A DNA stretch of 64,000 bases, from the NCBI GenBank assembly GCA_016271365.2, contig CM057456.1, positions 1,391,609,501 through 1,391,673,500 on the forward strand. The letters run 5' to 3'. The notes beneath the pieces were generated by a model. It made no database searches and was not told the DNA's origin. It saw only the letters and a list, made by a program, of their open reading frames with translations. Shown piece after piece: positions 44,560-55,989 of the stretch (the first letter of the stretch is position 1; each line of letters opens with the position of its first letter). This DNA is from Neoceratodus forsteri. Taxonomy: Eukaryota; Chordata; Ceratodontiformes; Ceratodontidae. The position numbers and the translations under genes were made by a program.

Positions 44560-47240
44560 TTTGCATTATTTCCTCGGTTCCTTCAGCTCCCCTTGTCAAT
44601 CTTCAAGGGAACAGTGGAAGCCAGGGTTCAAGTTCTGCATTCATTGCTGGCAGACAAGGACAGTCACAAGACACGTGTGTACTGCCTGGGTGGGCAACAT
44701 GATGTGACTGGGTACGGTCCTTGTCTAAACATGCTTCCTCAGTCTCTCGAGGACAGGAAGGTCTGGCTGTCACTGGATTGGCCTTCAGAATGAAATTCAG
44801 TGGACCGTCCTAAGGGCCCCAAGAAGGCCCTTGGCTGTGGCCGGGTCTGCCCAGCAACCTGTGGCTCATGAGGTAGAAGTGATGGTGGTGGGCACCTCCT
44901 CACCCTCAGTACTGCTGTCAAGTTGGGTCAGGCATCTTAGGCTCATTCACTGGATGCTTCCAGGACATGTGTTTGGCCCTGCAGACCCTTGGGGAGAGCG
45001 CTTCCCACTGTGGCACTAAGCACAAGTACCCCTGGCACTGGTCATGGGACTGGGAGAAATTGCCATCCTCCTGGTCTCTCAACTCACCCAACCACGCAAC
45101 AGCGATGAAGCGCCTTTCTGTTGAGGGGCAGGTTGAGTGGATTGAGGGCTCTTTGGTCCCTGTTGAGCAGACCATGGAAATTTTCCTCAAGCCTGTTGAC
45201 CAGTTGTCTGATAAAGTTGAGGGATTAATCTCACATACGCTGCTACTCCTGGTCCTCACTCAAGAGGATGTGGTTCAGTTGGTGTCCTCATTTGGTGGGC
45301 AGCGGGAGCAGCCTCCATTGGTGGTCGAGCCTTCCATGCCCATGCTGTGTAATGTGAGCAGGTACGTGGTATACCACAACCAGCTGGAAGATTCTTCTCA
45401 CTGTCATTCGTGCGGTTGATGGTTAAGGTCGTGGTCGAGATCTTGGTTAAGACAATTCCACTCTTAATCCCACTCAGCTGGGAAGTAACGCTGTCGACAT
45501 TGCTCGAAATCTTTGTCCTCAGGGGAGGAGAGACACAGTCGCAAACTGCCATGAGGAACTCCTCTGGCAACAGTGGGCCATCACGGAGCAGGTAGGGCTC
45601 TATTCCTTGGATCTCTGATCCCCTGGCAGCTGCCACTGGTGCTCCAACTAGGCCATGCTACTCAGTTGCTTCCCACATCTCCTTCTCCACCTCTTTGGGT
45701 GGAGCCATCACCACCATAGCCATAAGTGGGCACTCCAGCCAAGGACACCCATTCAGACCCCAGCTTGCCAGGCTGGTTGTTGGTGCAGATCACCCCAGGG
45801 GAAAATACCCAGGTGGTCATGGCGAGAAACGGTTGAGAGCCATTTTTGAGAAGTCCTTGGATGACTCAGACCATGAATCTATGGCATCCTCTGGGACTTC
45901 CCTCCTCGACTGGGGATCAGTCGAAGAGCTGACCACAGAGCATGGTCCGGTGACCTTAGTGGCACTTTTCTGCCTAATCTCGGAGTCCATGTCTGTCCCA
46001 CTAGAGCCAGTCTAAAAAAGTGCTAAGTACCCTTTTAGAGACATTTTGGACCAAGACTGTTCCTCAGGGGTTGCCTTTCTCGTGGATGAAGCAATTTCAG
46101 GACTGGCCATGTAGCTTTAGTAGCATCCATCATCCTGCCCTGCATCCTCAGCCCATACGGTCTGCAAGTATATGGTCCCTACTGGGACCCAATCTGGGAC
46201 CACTGCTTCAAAGAGAGCTGGTCATGGATTTGTGTTCCATTAGTCCTGACACCGGGGGATGTAGACAAGTCTCTGGACAAGGAGTCCCATAAGATTGACC
46301 ATGTCATTAAAAGGTATATGCTGTGGGGGTCTATGTGATAGCAGTGACGTACAAAGGCGATCGCTGTTGTCGCTGAATCAAGTGCAGACACATTTTAGGC
46401 ACTCTGACCTTTCTAACACCAACTTTCGGCCTTTCAGGACATGTTTTTACTACTTTCTGGGGGCTGCCCCCCACACCCCACCCCTACTTAAGGATTCTTA
46501 ACTCAGGGGGTGCATGTTAAGAAATTGAAAGTAGTAAAAATAAAAATTGAAGCGCAATAAAAATCGCACCAAGCGCCTGGACCTGAACCCAGTACCTCAG
46601 CCACCCCAGCCATTGCCCAATCCACGATGCCACACGCGGCTCGACTGACAACTGCAGCGCCACCCTACAGCCTCTAGACCCCAGCCCACCCTTGCTGTGC
46701 TCGCTCCCACCCCACCCCGCGCATGTATGTATAGCGATATCCTGTTGCCTAGTTCGCCACCCCTTCATCCTGTCGCCCTACCCGTCTGTCACTGTGAGTG
46801 GATTACGCAAGGAAGGTGTCACCATAACCGACAGCGCCCTTCCTCATGCGCCCACTTCACGGGTTACCACGCTGTGGCATCCTTGGATCTCCATCAGGCT
46901 GGCTGTGCCATGATAAAGGCCAGTTTTGGTCTTTACCTGTTGTGAGAATTTGATTCCATCCTCCCTCACTTTCCAACAGCAATCCGTGGTTATGGTCATC
47001 AGAGACCAAGGTCAGTCACTGGCTAAACATCAGCTCCAGACAGCCTTGGGCATAGGCGATTCATATGCCCATGGCATGGTGGTGGCCATCTCCATGTGTT
47101 GTTGGGCCTGGCTGCATCTGCCTACCTTCACAGCAGGCACCCAGCATAAGCTGGTCATTGTCCCCTTCTTGGGCACCAGCCTGTTTGGCCTTGGGGTGAA
47201 GGGACATCTCATCTGTATTGAAAAGTCCAATTCTGTGGCA
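44560..47240 (+). pseudogene. DIRS G gag-like protein, broken
   Basis: Counterpart of the DIRS C gag. The 3' part includes VVMVIRDQGQSLAKHQLQTALGIGDSYAHGM and TQHKLVIVPFLGTSLFGLGVKGHL (46980-47215), matching VAKQQLQTALDLVDSCAHS and TQHKLMDVPFLGTNLF of copy C. The region is broken by many stops, by a tRNA-like/hairpin insert at 46440-46700, and finally by a LINE at 47244. Gag resumes for about 90 bases near 50620. Confidence 0.72.
46440..46700 (-). repeat. Possible tRNA-related SINE with adjacent hairpin
   Basis: On the - strand (about 46645 to 46565) GTGGCATCGTGGATTGGGCA resembles an A box and CTGGGTTCAGGTCCAGG a B box, at about tRNA spacing. To its left, TTTTTACTACTTTC (about 46444-46457) and GAAAGTAGTAAAAA (46527-46540) form a perfect inverted repeat around a GC-rich loop. 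Insertion borders in the gag are not resolved. Confidence 0.45.
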
Positions 47241-47243
47241 TTG

Positions 47244-50200
47244 TTTCTTAGTTTGTTGTTTGTTTTTATTTTGTTAACCAGGTAAAATACACTGGTGCCA
47301 TAAGGCACCTTTTACAAGTATGACCTGATGTACAAAAGTACAATAAACCATACATGACACACGTTATAAAAATGCAGTACACTTTAATATAAAATTAAAA
47401 CATTAAAGAGGGTACAGTAATTCAAGCAGAACAGACACAGTTCTTCGTTGCTGAATAATGTAGTGTCAGTTCTTTAGAGAATGTAGTAAAGCTGGTTTAT
47501 GATCTAATTGATACCAGGATGGTGTTACACAGAGAAGGAGCCCGTAAACTGAATGATTTTTGACCCATATTTGTTAGCATACGAGGAACAAACAAAGAAA
47601 AATTTTGGACAGATCTCGAGTTAAAATTAAGTGTAACTGATCTGAAGCAAACATGCTAAACTGGCAGGCTGCTTCTTGCTCAACAATTTGAAGCTAAAAT
47701 TAGCTAGAGTTAATTTTGATTTCATATCAAATGGGAAGCCAACCCAAAGCAGTCAAGATTGAGCAATGGTGCACTCTGTTATTACAGTGACATGCAAACT
47801 TTGCAATTTTATGATATAATACTGTTTTTTATACTTTAATTTTATCTTTTTCATATGTATACATACATATAACATTGCCGTATTTAGGACAGACTATATA
47901 CATGATAAAATAACCAGATGGAGAGTACAAACTTCTCCTTGATCTTAGGATATACATGCATCCTTAATACTGTGGTACCACATGGAGGGGTTTACAAACA
48001 TTTAATCTAACAATTAAGTAAAACATTTTAAGCTGCTTAGAAAGCCCATGAGTAGTATGACTAAATCAAATGGCTAAAAATCTTTATCAGAGTCCCAGTA
48101 ATTCATGCCCTACCAGAGGGCAAATGGCGTCGTACTATCTGCCTATAAGTTCAAAAAAAAAAATAGTATTTACTTAGGTTAGCAAAACCCACAATAGCTG
48201 CTACACATGATAAATATAACAGTGATTAGAGCTTAAGATCACTAGCTCTCATTTTACCTAAGCCGAGTGACACTGTGGAGATTTCCCAACTTTAACAAAT
48301 CCCACCCACAGCCAAAACAAACACATTGTGTAGCCCTTGTAACTTTAATAAACATTAAGGAGCTTCAAATACAGGGCAAGGAAAACCTCTATTTTAAATT
48401 GTAATGGGCAACAGAGAAATAATGAAATTTAGAACACAGTACTTAAGTCAGTTCAATCTCCATCGTCAGAATCCGCATCTCCAGGATCTTGATTTTGGCT
48501 TTGGTCGCTCACAAAATGGGAGGCTTGCTACCTGTTATTTTATTTTTTTTGTTTCATTCTTGTTTGCCCCTGGCCAGTATAGATCCATAACTCGATCCCT
48601 CCCAGCAGTTCAAAGCGACCGACCGGTGACGCTAACTGCAACATCAACTTCACCAGCCCATTTCCTCTCGCATCCACCCCTCAACATCCGTGACAGCACA
48701 GAACTGGAAAGAAAGACTTTCTGTTCTAGTTCTATCCATGACAAGACACAAGTCACAAAACCACCACATAGCACAACTTATTTCTTCATTTCAGTAAACC
48801 AGGAAGTGGAAATCGGTCAGTATGGCGGCCACTATGAGGCATGCTTGCTCACAACCTGTAAAAAAAAAAAAAAAAACTCTAAAGAAAAGGGAACTAAATA
48901 GAAAAACCAAAATGATGTGGAAGAAAGAGAGATGGGAGTAGAGACAGGTAACAGAAACACAACCCGACCAGGTGCACTCTCCACACTAACCTTTGCTTAG
49001 ACCGACAGGCACGACATGAAAACCTCGGTATAGAGCACCCGATAACGGACTCAAGCTACCCAGTAGCTACAAACATCTGAAACAGAAAGCCTCATCAAAA
49101 GGAAATGTTACTTAGAGGAGAGACAGAGATGAGACACACACACACCAGCAGTGTTGTTGAGGCACAGGTCAGGAAGCATAAGATGACCAGGAGCAGTTGT
49201 AAAATTAACAATGAGTGTTTTATTATTATTATCAACAAATTAAAAAATAAAAATTTGTTCAGTATAACTATTTACAAAGGCAGTACAAATAAAGAAAACA
49301 AAGTCCTTCATCTGAGTGTTTCTTCTCAATTTCAAATCTCAGTCTCTCTCTCTAGCAACAATAGTCTTTCTTTGGGAACTCGTTAAGAAGACAGTCTGTT
49401 TTTCAGAAAATGTTCTTGTCAGTTTCCTTCCTTGCAGGTGCAACAAAACAGCACATTATGTCCCAGAATTGACCTCTTGTTAACAGCTCTGCAAGGAATT
49501 TACAAACCAGCATCTCAAGTTAACCCCTTGCGCTCCAAATAGCGGTTTGCAGTCATTTAAACAATATAACCCTATACATTTTCAAACCAAGGGATCCCAG
49601 TTTCACATAAAGATTCACACATACGTTATAACTTCAGATATGCAAGGGAAGAAAAGATAGAAACAGCAAGTGAAGGCAGAGAGATAGCGGGGGTGATGAG
49701 ACTGTCAGAGTGGCCAGTTCCTAGGTCTCGCAATAAAATTTGACTGCACAGTCAGACAAGAGAACAGAAGAGGAAAAAACAGATCCTTGCGTTTTACTCT
49801 TTCTACATAACACATTTTTCTACGTAATAAATAGGACAGGGTCTCATTCAGCACTGTTACACTCTAGACACCTTCATTTTCAGCCTTTCAAAATAGTCCC
49901 TTTAGACAAGAACAATGTTTTTCAGTGTCACAAAAGTAGTAATTGAAAATATTAGATATTTCTGACAGATCAAATATATTGCTGCCTCCATGTTCCAAGC
50001 TCAGTTGGGTAAATCTTTAATGGGATTTAACAAATTACTCAGACACTTCCAAAAACTCTTAAGAGTTAAATAAATTAGAGGTCTGCTGTTGTTTCAGATA
50101 GTTTCTTTTTGCTAAGGTTATTGATTTTTTGCAAAGATTGCATAGCATCCAGTAATGCTCCCAGTCGGATTTTAAGTTATTTTTTTATATATATTTTGCC

Positions 50201-50625
50201 CAGGACAAATCCCTATTTTTCGTGAATTTAAAAAGTTATTTTTTGAGCCACTGCGCGTCTATCCCTTTAACCATCTTCTAGTTAGTGTTGTATGTTTGTG
50301 TACAGTTCTAGTGAATTCAATAATAAACCAGTCAAGAGCATAGTTGACATCTGGTACTAAATCAAGATATGATCAATCAATATTGGAAAGATCTTCTAAA
50401 AATTCAGAAAGCACCAGCTTTGAGCAGTCATGAAACCAGCGAACAGCAGGTTTGGGTTTCTTTAAGGCCCCATCAGACTATACACCGAAAATTGTTGCAT
50501 GGTCGCTAATGAAGCTGGACAGAGACCCCAAATTCCTGATTCTGTTGAATCTATTAACCATGATGCAATCTAACAAAGAATGCTTTGAAGATTTATTAAT
50601 TAATCTGGTATAAACACAAATAATT
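47244..50625 (-). mobile_element. L2-like LINE, inverted, internally rearranged
   Basis: On the - strand the 5' end (50620 down to about 50300) encodes the end of an endonuclease domain: SKHSLLDCIMVNRFNRIRNL and SFISDHATIFGV. Degraded LINE sequence follows to about 49740. The 3' end (about 47720 to 47244) encodes the typical C-terminal pattern SFSLRAPSLCN, then a 3' end rich in A with GGTTAACAAAATAAAAACAA. The central reverse transcriptase is not recognisable; 47760-49740 holds other sequence. It interrupts the gag of DIRS G. Confidence 0.65.
47760..49740. other. AT-rich non-coding insert within the inverted LINE
   Basis: No reverse transcriptase or other protein pattern found. A TTTTATTATTATTATC stretch near 49217 and pyrimidine-rich blocks might be part of an LTR on either strand, but I see no paired ends. 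An open frame at 48404-48901 has no recognisable family pattern and a poly-A-coded lysine end. Confidence 0.3.
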
Positions 50626-51551
50626 GTCCCAGAAGGACACGGAAAAGAAGCCTGCCAAGCAGGTTTTCCAGTATCAGTCCTTTCAGCCACAACTTCCTCG
50701 GCAGCAGCCCCAACTGGGGTAATACAAAGCCTAGCACCCCAAAGTTAGGGGGTCAGGGTCCCAAGAAAGGGGGGTGCAGTAGTGCCCCTCTGACCACTGG
50801 TGTCCACGTGAAAGCTGCCCAGTAATGAGTCAGGGGGTGTCATCCCTCCACCTGTCCTGTACCTGTTTGCACTCCCTGTAAGAGGTGAGCTACATCAGTT
50901 CTTGCCATATTGACCTCCTACCACAATGGACAAGTGGGTGTTGGATGTAATGGGCAGAGGGTTTCCTCTGGACTTCGAGGCTCTCCTGCCTTACCCTCTC
51001 CACATGTCTCAGGAATCCAGGGTTTCACAGAACATGCTATCCATTCTTTGGAAGACATTTTTTTCAGCTCCATGGTAAAGAGGCAGTGGTCCATGTCCCA
51101 GACAGCCTGCCCAGTCAGGACTGTGTTCAGGTACTTCCTGGTCCTGAAGCAGACGGGGGGGCTGGTGCATCACTGTGAATCAGATTATTCAGTTGCTGGA
51201 GCAGGACATGTGGTTCTGCTCCCTAGACCTCCAGGATACATGTATCCACATCCCAGTCCGTTAATCCCACCACCAGTACCTGCGCTTCCAAGTGGAAGGG
51301 GTCCTGTACCAGTTCGAGGTCATGCCTTTTGGCCTCTTTTCGGTACCAAGGGTCTTCACCAAGTGCATGACAGAGGTGGCAGCATACCTACGACACCTAG
51401 GTGTTAGGGTGTACCCCTATCTGGATGACTGGCTGTTAGCCAGTCCATCCAGAGAGGCCATTGAGAGATCCAGAGATCTGGCTTTCCAGACTTGCCAAGA
51501 CTTGGGCCTTTTGGTCAACCCAGACAAGTCCAAACTGTTACCAAGCAGGTG
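50626..51551 (+). pseudogene. DIRS G gag end and reverse transcriptase, broken
   Basis: After a short gag C-terminal piece (50626-50710) a leader like that of DIRS C follows. Reverse transcriptase fragments appear from about 50930: RYFLVLKQTGGLVHH, then VEGVLYQFEVMPFGLFSVPRVFTKCM and RVYPYLDDWLLASPSREA, with the catalytic YLDDW at 51418-51432 and DLGLLVNPDKSKLLPSR at the end. The active-site aspartates are retained. A LINE interrupts it at about 51552. Confidence 0.8.
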
Positions 51552-52180
51552 ATCAAGTTTATTGATTGATTGATTGAAAATTTCAGAGAAGACCTTTGAG
51601 CACAAGTGACCTTTTGCAGAAGTTCCATGTCAGTAACAGAGATTACAAGGCAACACAGTGACTACAATAAGCAAGTTCCAGTGGAATGAATTCAGATGAG
51701 TACAAGTATAGTCGAACACATAAAATTAAATATGTTAGCTCAATTACATACAATTTTACAATGAGGCAGAAATATGCTAGCTGAATTACATACAATTTTA
51801 CAATGAGGCAGAAATATGCTAGCTCAATTACATACAATTTTACAGTAAGGCAGGTAGACAGAATCGGTGTAGAACAAGCATAGTAATGGTACTTGGCCTC
51901 AGAGCACGAGTCTGACACAGTTCAAAGAGTATACCCGGAGGGACTTCAGTAAGAATGATTAGCAGTTACAGTTGCATTGAACTGTTGGGGCTTCCCTTAG
52001 TGGTCTCTTAAACTGGTCAAACTGAGGTAGATTGAACAAGGTTTCAGGTAGCTCTTTTAACCAGTCAGCGGCCCTAACTGCAGACGAATGCTTGCTCAGC
52101 TGAGTATGACGGAAAGCCAGTTCAAGGGCATTCTGAGCCATGCTCCTAGAGTTGTAAAGATTGGTGACAGGGTGGAAGCA
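51552..52180 (-). mobile_element. LINE 3' end, inverted, inserted in DIRS G
   Basis: On the - strand (52141-51959) it encodes VRAADWLKELPETLFNLPQF followed by FKRPLRE, the C-terminal end pattern of CR1/L2-group ORF2. The 3' tail is a run of TCAA units (complement at 51562-51575). A tandem repeat of about 42 bp, three copies, lies at about 51727-51855. Removing the insert rejoins AAGCAG-GTGA of DIRS G to the AGCAGTGAGCTAG side, suggesting a short target duplication. Confidence 0.72.
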
Positions 52181-53236
52181 GTGAGCTAGTTCACTGGGGC
52201 AGAACTAGACTCTCTGCAGGACAAGACCCACCTCTCTGCGTGTACCTCCTTTGCCAATCATTTCAGGTTGGGCTCTTGCACTCTGCCTGAGATTTTCTGA
52301 GACAGCTGGGGTACATGGCATCCTGCATTAGCATGATCCATTGGGTCTGCTGGCAGATGCGCCACCTCCAGTGGAAGTTGGGCAATCAGTGGTCCCAGTG
52401 CCTAGGCCACTTGGACCAGCTGGTCACTGTGACCCAGCCAGTGTGGGATGCCATCCAATGGTGGCTGATCGCAGAGCACCTGGAGGAAGAAATCCCATTT
52501 GTCCATCCAGAACTGACATAAAACGCCCATGACAGACACATCCCGGGTAGCACACCTGGGACACCACAGTGCCCACAAATTCTGGTCACCCTGGGAGTTC
52601 TCATCACCTCATCAACTTGCTGGAGTGCCATGCAGTGCATTTGGTACTGATGGAATTCACTCCTCCAGTCAGGAGTCAGGTCCTGCAGCTCCAGACACCG
52701 CCACCATGTTCTACTTGAACAGGCAGGGCAGAATTCACTCCCTTCCTTTGTGTTGGGAGGCCCCCTACACCCAGAACCTTGCATACAGCCTGGGTGCAGA
52801 TCTCCTGGTGATTCATGTCGCAGGAGAAAACAATCAGCTGCGGATGCTCTCAGCTGGTTAGAAGAGATGTCACACAAGTGGTCCCTACATCAGGAAGTGA
52901 TGAACCACCTGTTATCCCAGTGGGGCACTCCTCTGGTGGACATGTTTGCTTCCTGGGAGAATACCAAACAATGGTTATTTTGTGCCTACCCCCCAAAGTC
53001 CAGGACACTGTTGGGGGATGCCTTCACAAGACCCAGGACCATAGGCCTCATGTACGCCTTCCCTCCCTTCCCCTTGATCCCCAAGGTGGTGGTCAAGCCA
53101 GGCCCGGAAAGACAAGGCGTGGATGATCCTGTTAGTTTCAGACTGACCAAGGCAGTCCTGATATCCAGATCTCTTCAGTCTCCAACAGATCTCCATGACA
53201 ACTGCCTCTCCACCTGGATCTGCTGACCAGACCTTA
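52181..53236 (+). pseudogene. DIRS G RNase H region, broken
   Basis: Resumes the DIRS polyprotein with GYMASCISMIHWVCWQM and QWSQCLGHLDQLVTVTQ, close to MAACTTMIRWTRWHM and QHHGYFDQLVTVTQ of copy C. The RNase H part is frameshifted (TATMFYLNRQGRIHSL near 52700) and ends with PLVDMFASWENTK near 52930. Stops and shifts throughout. Confidence 0.77.
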
Positions 53237-54341
53237 GGGGACAGTCTTGCACCTGGACCTGCAGTCCCTGCACCTCACAGCCTCATTCCTGAGTGGCTAG
53301 AGTTCCGGTTCTTGGGTCTCTTGGATGAGGTGTGTTGTGGAGGCCTCCTGAAAAGAGTTGACTTGCAGTGCTATGCCTTTAAATGTAAGAGATTTTCCAT
53401 TTGGTGTCAGGGCAAGGAGCTTGATCCCTTTGTCTGCCCTGTGGCTAGCATCGTGGACTACCTCTGGTCCCTCTCTCAGTTGAGACTGCAGACAACACCC
53501 TTAAAAGTGCACCTGGCAGCCATCTCTGCTAACCAGCCGTGGGCAGGTAAGCCAATGATGACCCAGGAGAAGGTGGTCAGGTGCGTTTTCAAGAGCTTGG
53601 ACCACCTGTCCTCTCTAGTGTGTGAACCACCTCCATCATGGGACCTACTGCTGGTGTTGGCTGTGCTCATGGGCAAGCCTTTTGATCCAATGTACAGGTG
53701 AGAGATGCCACACTGGTCTTGGAAGATGGTCCTCCTAGTACCCATCACATCATCCGGAAGGATCGGGGAGCTTCAGGGGCTCTCAGTTGAGTCTTCCTAC
53801 TGTACTGTACCTGCTTTTCCACAGGGACGGAGTCATCCTTTACCCCAGCCTGAAGTTCCTCCCGAAGATTATATCGGAGTTTCACCTTAACCATGCGATT
53901 AACTTACCAGTATACTCTACTAACCCATCTTCGAGGCTGACCAAAGGCTCCATACCCTGGACCTGTGGAGGGTGCTCTCTTAATCTGTCGTGTGCATGAC
54001 TGGAGTTTGGGGAGAGGCTCACCAGCTGTTTGTCACTTATGCTGAAGCCGTGCTTGGCAGACCAGCAGCAAGGCAGACAATTGGCAGGTGGATCACATCC
54101 TGCATTGACCTCTGCTATAGATTGGCTGGTAGGGAGCCTCCTGTAGGGCTTAGAGTTCATTCCACCAGATATACCTCTGCCTCTGTGGCTGCTTCCAGAG
54201 ACATGCCTATCCAGGAAATTTGCAGGGCTGCTACCTGGAATTCATCACACACCTTCATTTCCTATTACCACATCAACCTTGCATCACACCAGGATACTGG
54301 TTTTGGTTTGTCGGTTCTCCAGTCTCTGATCACCAAATAGG
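53237..54341 (+). pseudogene. DIRS G tyrosine recombinase, broken
   Basis: Fragments include DLQCYAFKCKRFSIWCQG, VASIVDYLWSLSQLRL, ITSSGRIGELQGLS (the first catalytic Arg kept) and RVHSTRYTSASVAASRDMPI, with the H-x-x-R box intact (AGA at 54167-54169). AATWNSSHTFISYYHIN carries candidate Tyr residues. Stops near 53700 and frame changes disable it. Confidence 0.82.
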
Positions 54342-54385
54342 GATGCATGCTTGGCCCCCTCCTCCCAGAGAACTGCTAGGAGTCT

Positions 54386-54428
54386 GCCAGAGTGTGGATA
54401 GTGAACTATATCTACACCCCTAGAAAAA
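54386..54428 (+). repeat. DIRS G internal complementary region, left half
   Basis: The complement of the G left terminus (44322-44363): GCCAGAGTGTGGATA here against TATCCACACTCTGGC there. The right half expected next (as in DIRS C at 40351-40395) is absent; DIRS F/D starts instead. Confidence 0.85.
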
Positions 54429-54696
54429 CTCACCTCTAATCGTAGATCTTCCATGGAGTGGTCTCTTGCAGTAGGTAATACCTTTGGGTATCCAGCAGAG
54501 GTCGCTGTGGTGCATGGCAGCACTTCTAGCAGTTTTTCACCAGGGGCCGCCAACACATGACATCAGCTTCTTTTTTCCTGTATGTGTGGGCAGTTCTTGG
54601 TATCCTCAGTTCATTTTCCCACCGTCTTCAGCTCACGCAGCAGCTAGTGCAACTTCTGTGTAGCAGTCATCGACGAGAAATTTGGAACTAAGATGA

Positions 54697-54861
54697 ATGT
54701 CTACTGATTCTTCAACTAAACAAACTTTATTTCATTCCTACCATTGTGGTAGGACGATATACCACTTTGACAATCACACACTTTGTGTAAGGTGTCTGGG
54801 ACCCACACACGACACCAATTCCTGCAACTTATGTCAGGACTTTAATCGAGCAACTCATTGA
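54697..54861 (+). pseudogene. DIRS F gag start with zinc-binding motif
   Basis: From the ATG at 54697 the frame encodes 54 residues to a TGA. It carries C-G-R, then HTLCVRCLGPTHDT and C-N-L-C-Q, the same Cys/His spacing as in DIRS A, B and C. Sequence resembling KALLVEQKMSFLENKG follows in shifted frames, matching KAYLLEQKMDLHSSEG of B. The start is chosen because the ATG is close upstream of the first conserved Cys. Confidence 0.72.
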
Positions 54862-55106
54862 TGATAGTAGCTTGAAATTCAAAGACTTTTGGTGGAGCAG
54901 AAAATGTCTTTCTTGGAGAACAAGGGGGCCTATACCAAGGGCTCCCCCTCTGCTGGTTCTCATTCTAGGCAGAAAAAGGAGAAGGAGAAACCCTCCTCAC
55001 ACTCCCCGCCTAGACATGCATTGATGGCCACCGTTTCTGGTGTCCCTTCATTGACGGGATGTCCTTAAAACGCTTCCTCATCAACAGGGGCTCATGCACT
55101 CGTCCG

Positions 55107-55989
55107 CCCACGATCATTGCTGCAGGAGCTGCTCCCCACCCCTGAAGCAACGAACCAAGTCAGTGCTCAACTTCTCGGGCATTCGTCTGCCCATGAGCGT
55201 CGCTGCAGGAGATGCTCCCCACCCCTGCAGCAAGGAACCAAGCCAGTTCTCAACCCCTCGGGCATTCGTCCACCCACGATCGTCACCGCAGGAGCTGCTT
55301 CCCACCCCTAAAGCAAGGAACCAAGCCAGTGCTCAGTCCCTCGGGCATTCATCCGCCCACGATCATCACTGCAGAAGCTGCTCCCCACCCCTGAAGTAAG
55401 GAACCAAGTCAGTGCTCAACTCCTCGGGCATTCGTCTGCCCATGAGCATCGCTGCAGAAGATGCTCCCCACCCCTGCATCAAGGAACCAAGCCAGTTCTC
55501 AACCCCTCAGGCACTCGTCCACCCACGATCATCACCGCAGGAGCTGCTTCCCACCCCTAAAGCAAGGAACCAAGCCAGTGCTCAGTCCCTCGGGCATTCA
55601 TCCGCCCACGATCATCACTGCAGGAGCTGCTGCCCACCCCTGAAGCAAGGAACCAAGCCATTGCTCAACCCCTCGGGCATTCGTCCGCCCATGAGTGTCG
55701 CTGCAGGAGCTGCTTCCTACCCCTGAAGCAAGGAACCAAGCCAATGCTCAGCCCCTTGGGCATTCATCCGCCCATGATCATTACTGCAGGAGCTGCTCCC
55801 CACCCCTAAAGCAAGGAACCAAGCCAGTGATCAGCCCCTTAGGCATTCGTCTGCCCATGATCATCACCGCAGGAGCTGCTCCCCACCCCTGAAGCAAAGA
55901 ACCAAGCCAGTGCTCAACCTCTCGGGCATTCATCCACCCACAATCGTTGCCACAGGAGTTGCTGTCCACCCCTGAAGCAAGGAACCAAA
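55107..55989 (+). repeat. 83-bp tandem array, 10 full units plus one partial
   Basis: Units begin exactly at 55107, 55190, 55273, 55356, 55439, 55522, 55605, 55688, 55771, 55854 and 55937; there is no insertion or deletion across the array. Each has GCAGGAGCTGCT-, CCACCCCT-AAGCAAGGAACC, CAGTGCTCA and TCGGGCATTC landmarks. Units 1-3 resemble units 4-6 in order, a 249-bp higher-order repeat. One reading frame is open from 55094 to 55726 apart from a single TAA near 55399. Position right after the gag start suggests it is (or was) part of that protein. A lone partial unit recurs at 56932-57012. Confidence 0.85.

Larger units (their letters stand above)
44322..54430 (+). mobile_element. DIRS retrotransposon G, split by LINEs and by DIRS F/D
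   Basis: Same family as C. The left terminus TTTCTGGTGGCATGG is at 44322 and the left terminal repeat at 44322-44470. Gag lies at 44560-47240 and 50620-50710, reverse transcriptase at 50910-51551, RNase H at 52180-53230, recombinase at 53237-54340, and the left half of the internal complementary region at 54386-54428. At 54430 a different DIRS element begins. The rest of G (second half of that region and the right terminal repeat) is expected beyond the window. More decayed than C. Confidence 0.85.

Noticed and set aside
48404..48901. Open frame of 165 codons
   Set aside because: No recognisable domain, ends in poly-A-coded lysines, and sits in an AT-rich insert within a decayed LINE.
55094..55892. 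Overlapping open frames rich in Pro, Ser and His as a possible host protein
   Set aside because: They are different frames of the same 83-bp array and sit between DIRS gag parts; no exon signals support a host gene.
55107..55989. CRISPR array
   Set aside because: The units are contiguous 83-bp repeats without unique spacers, in a vertebrate genome.
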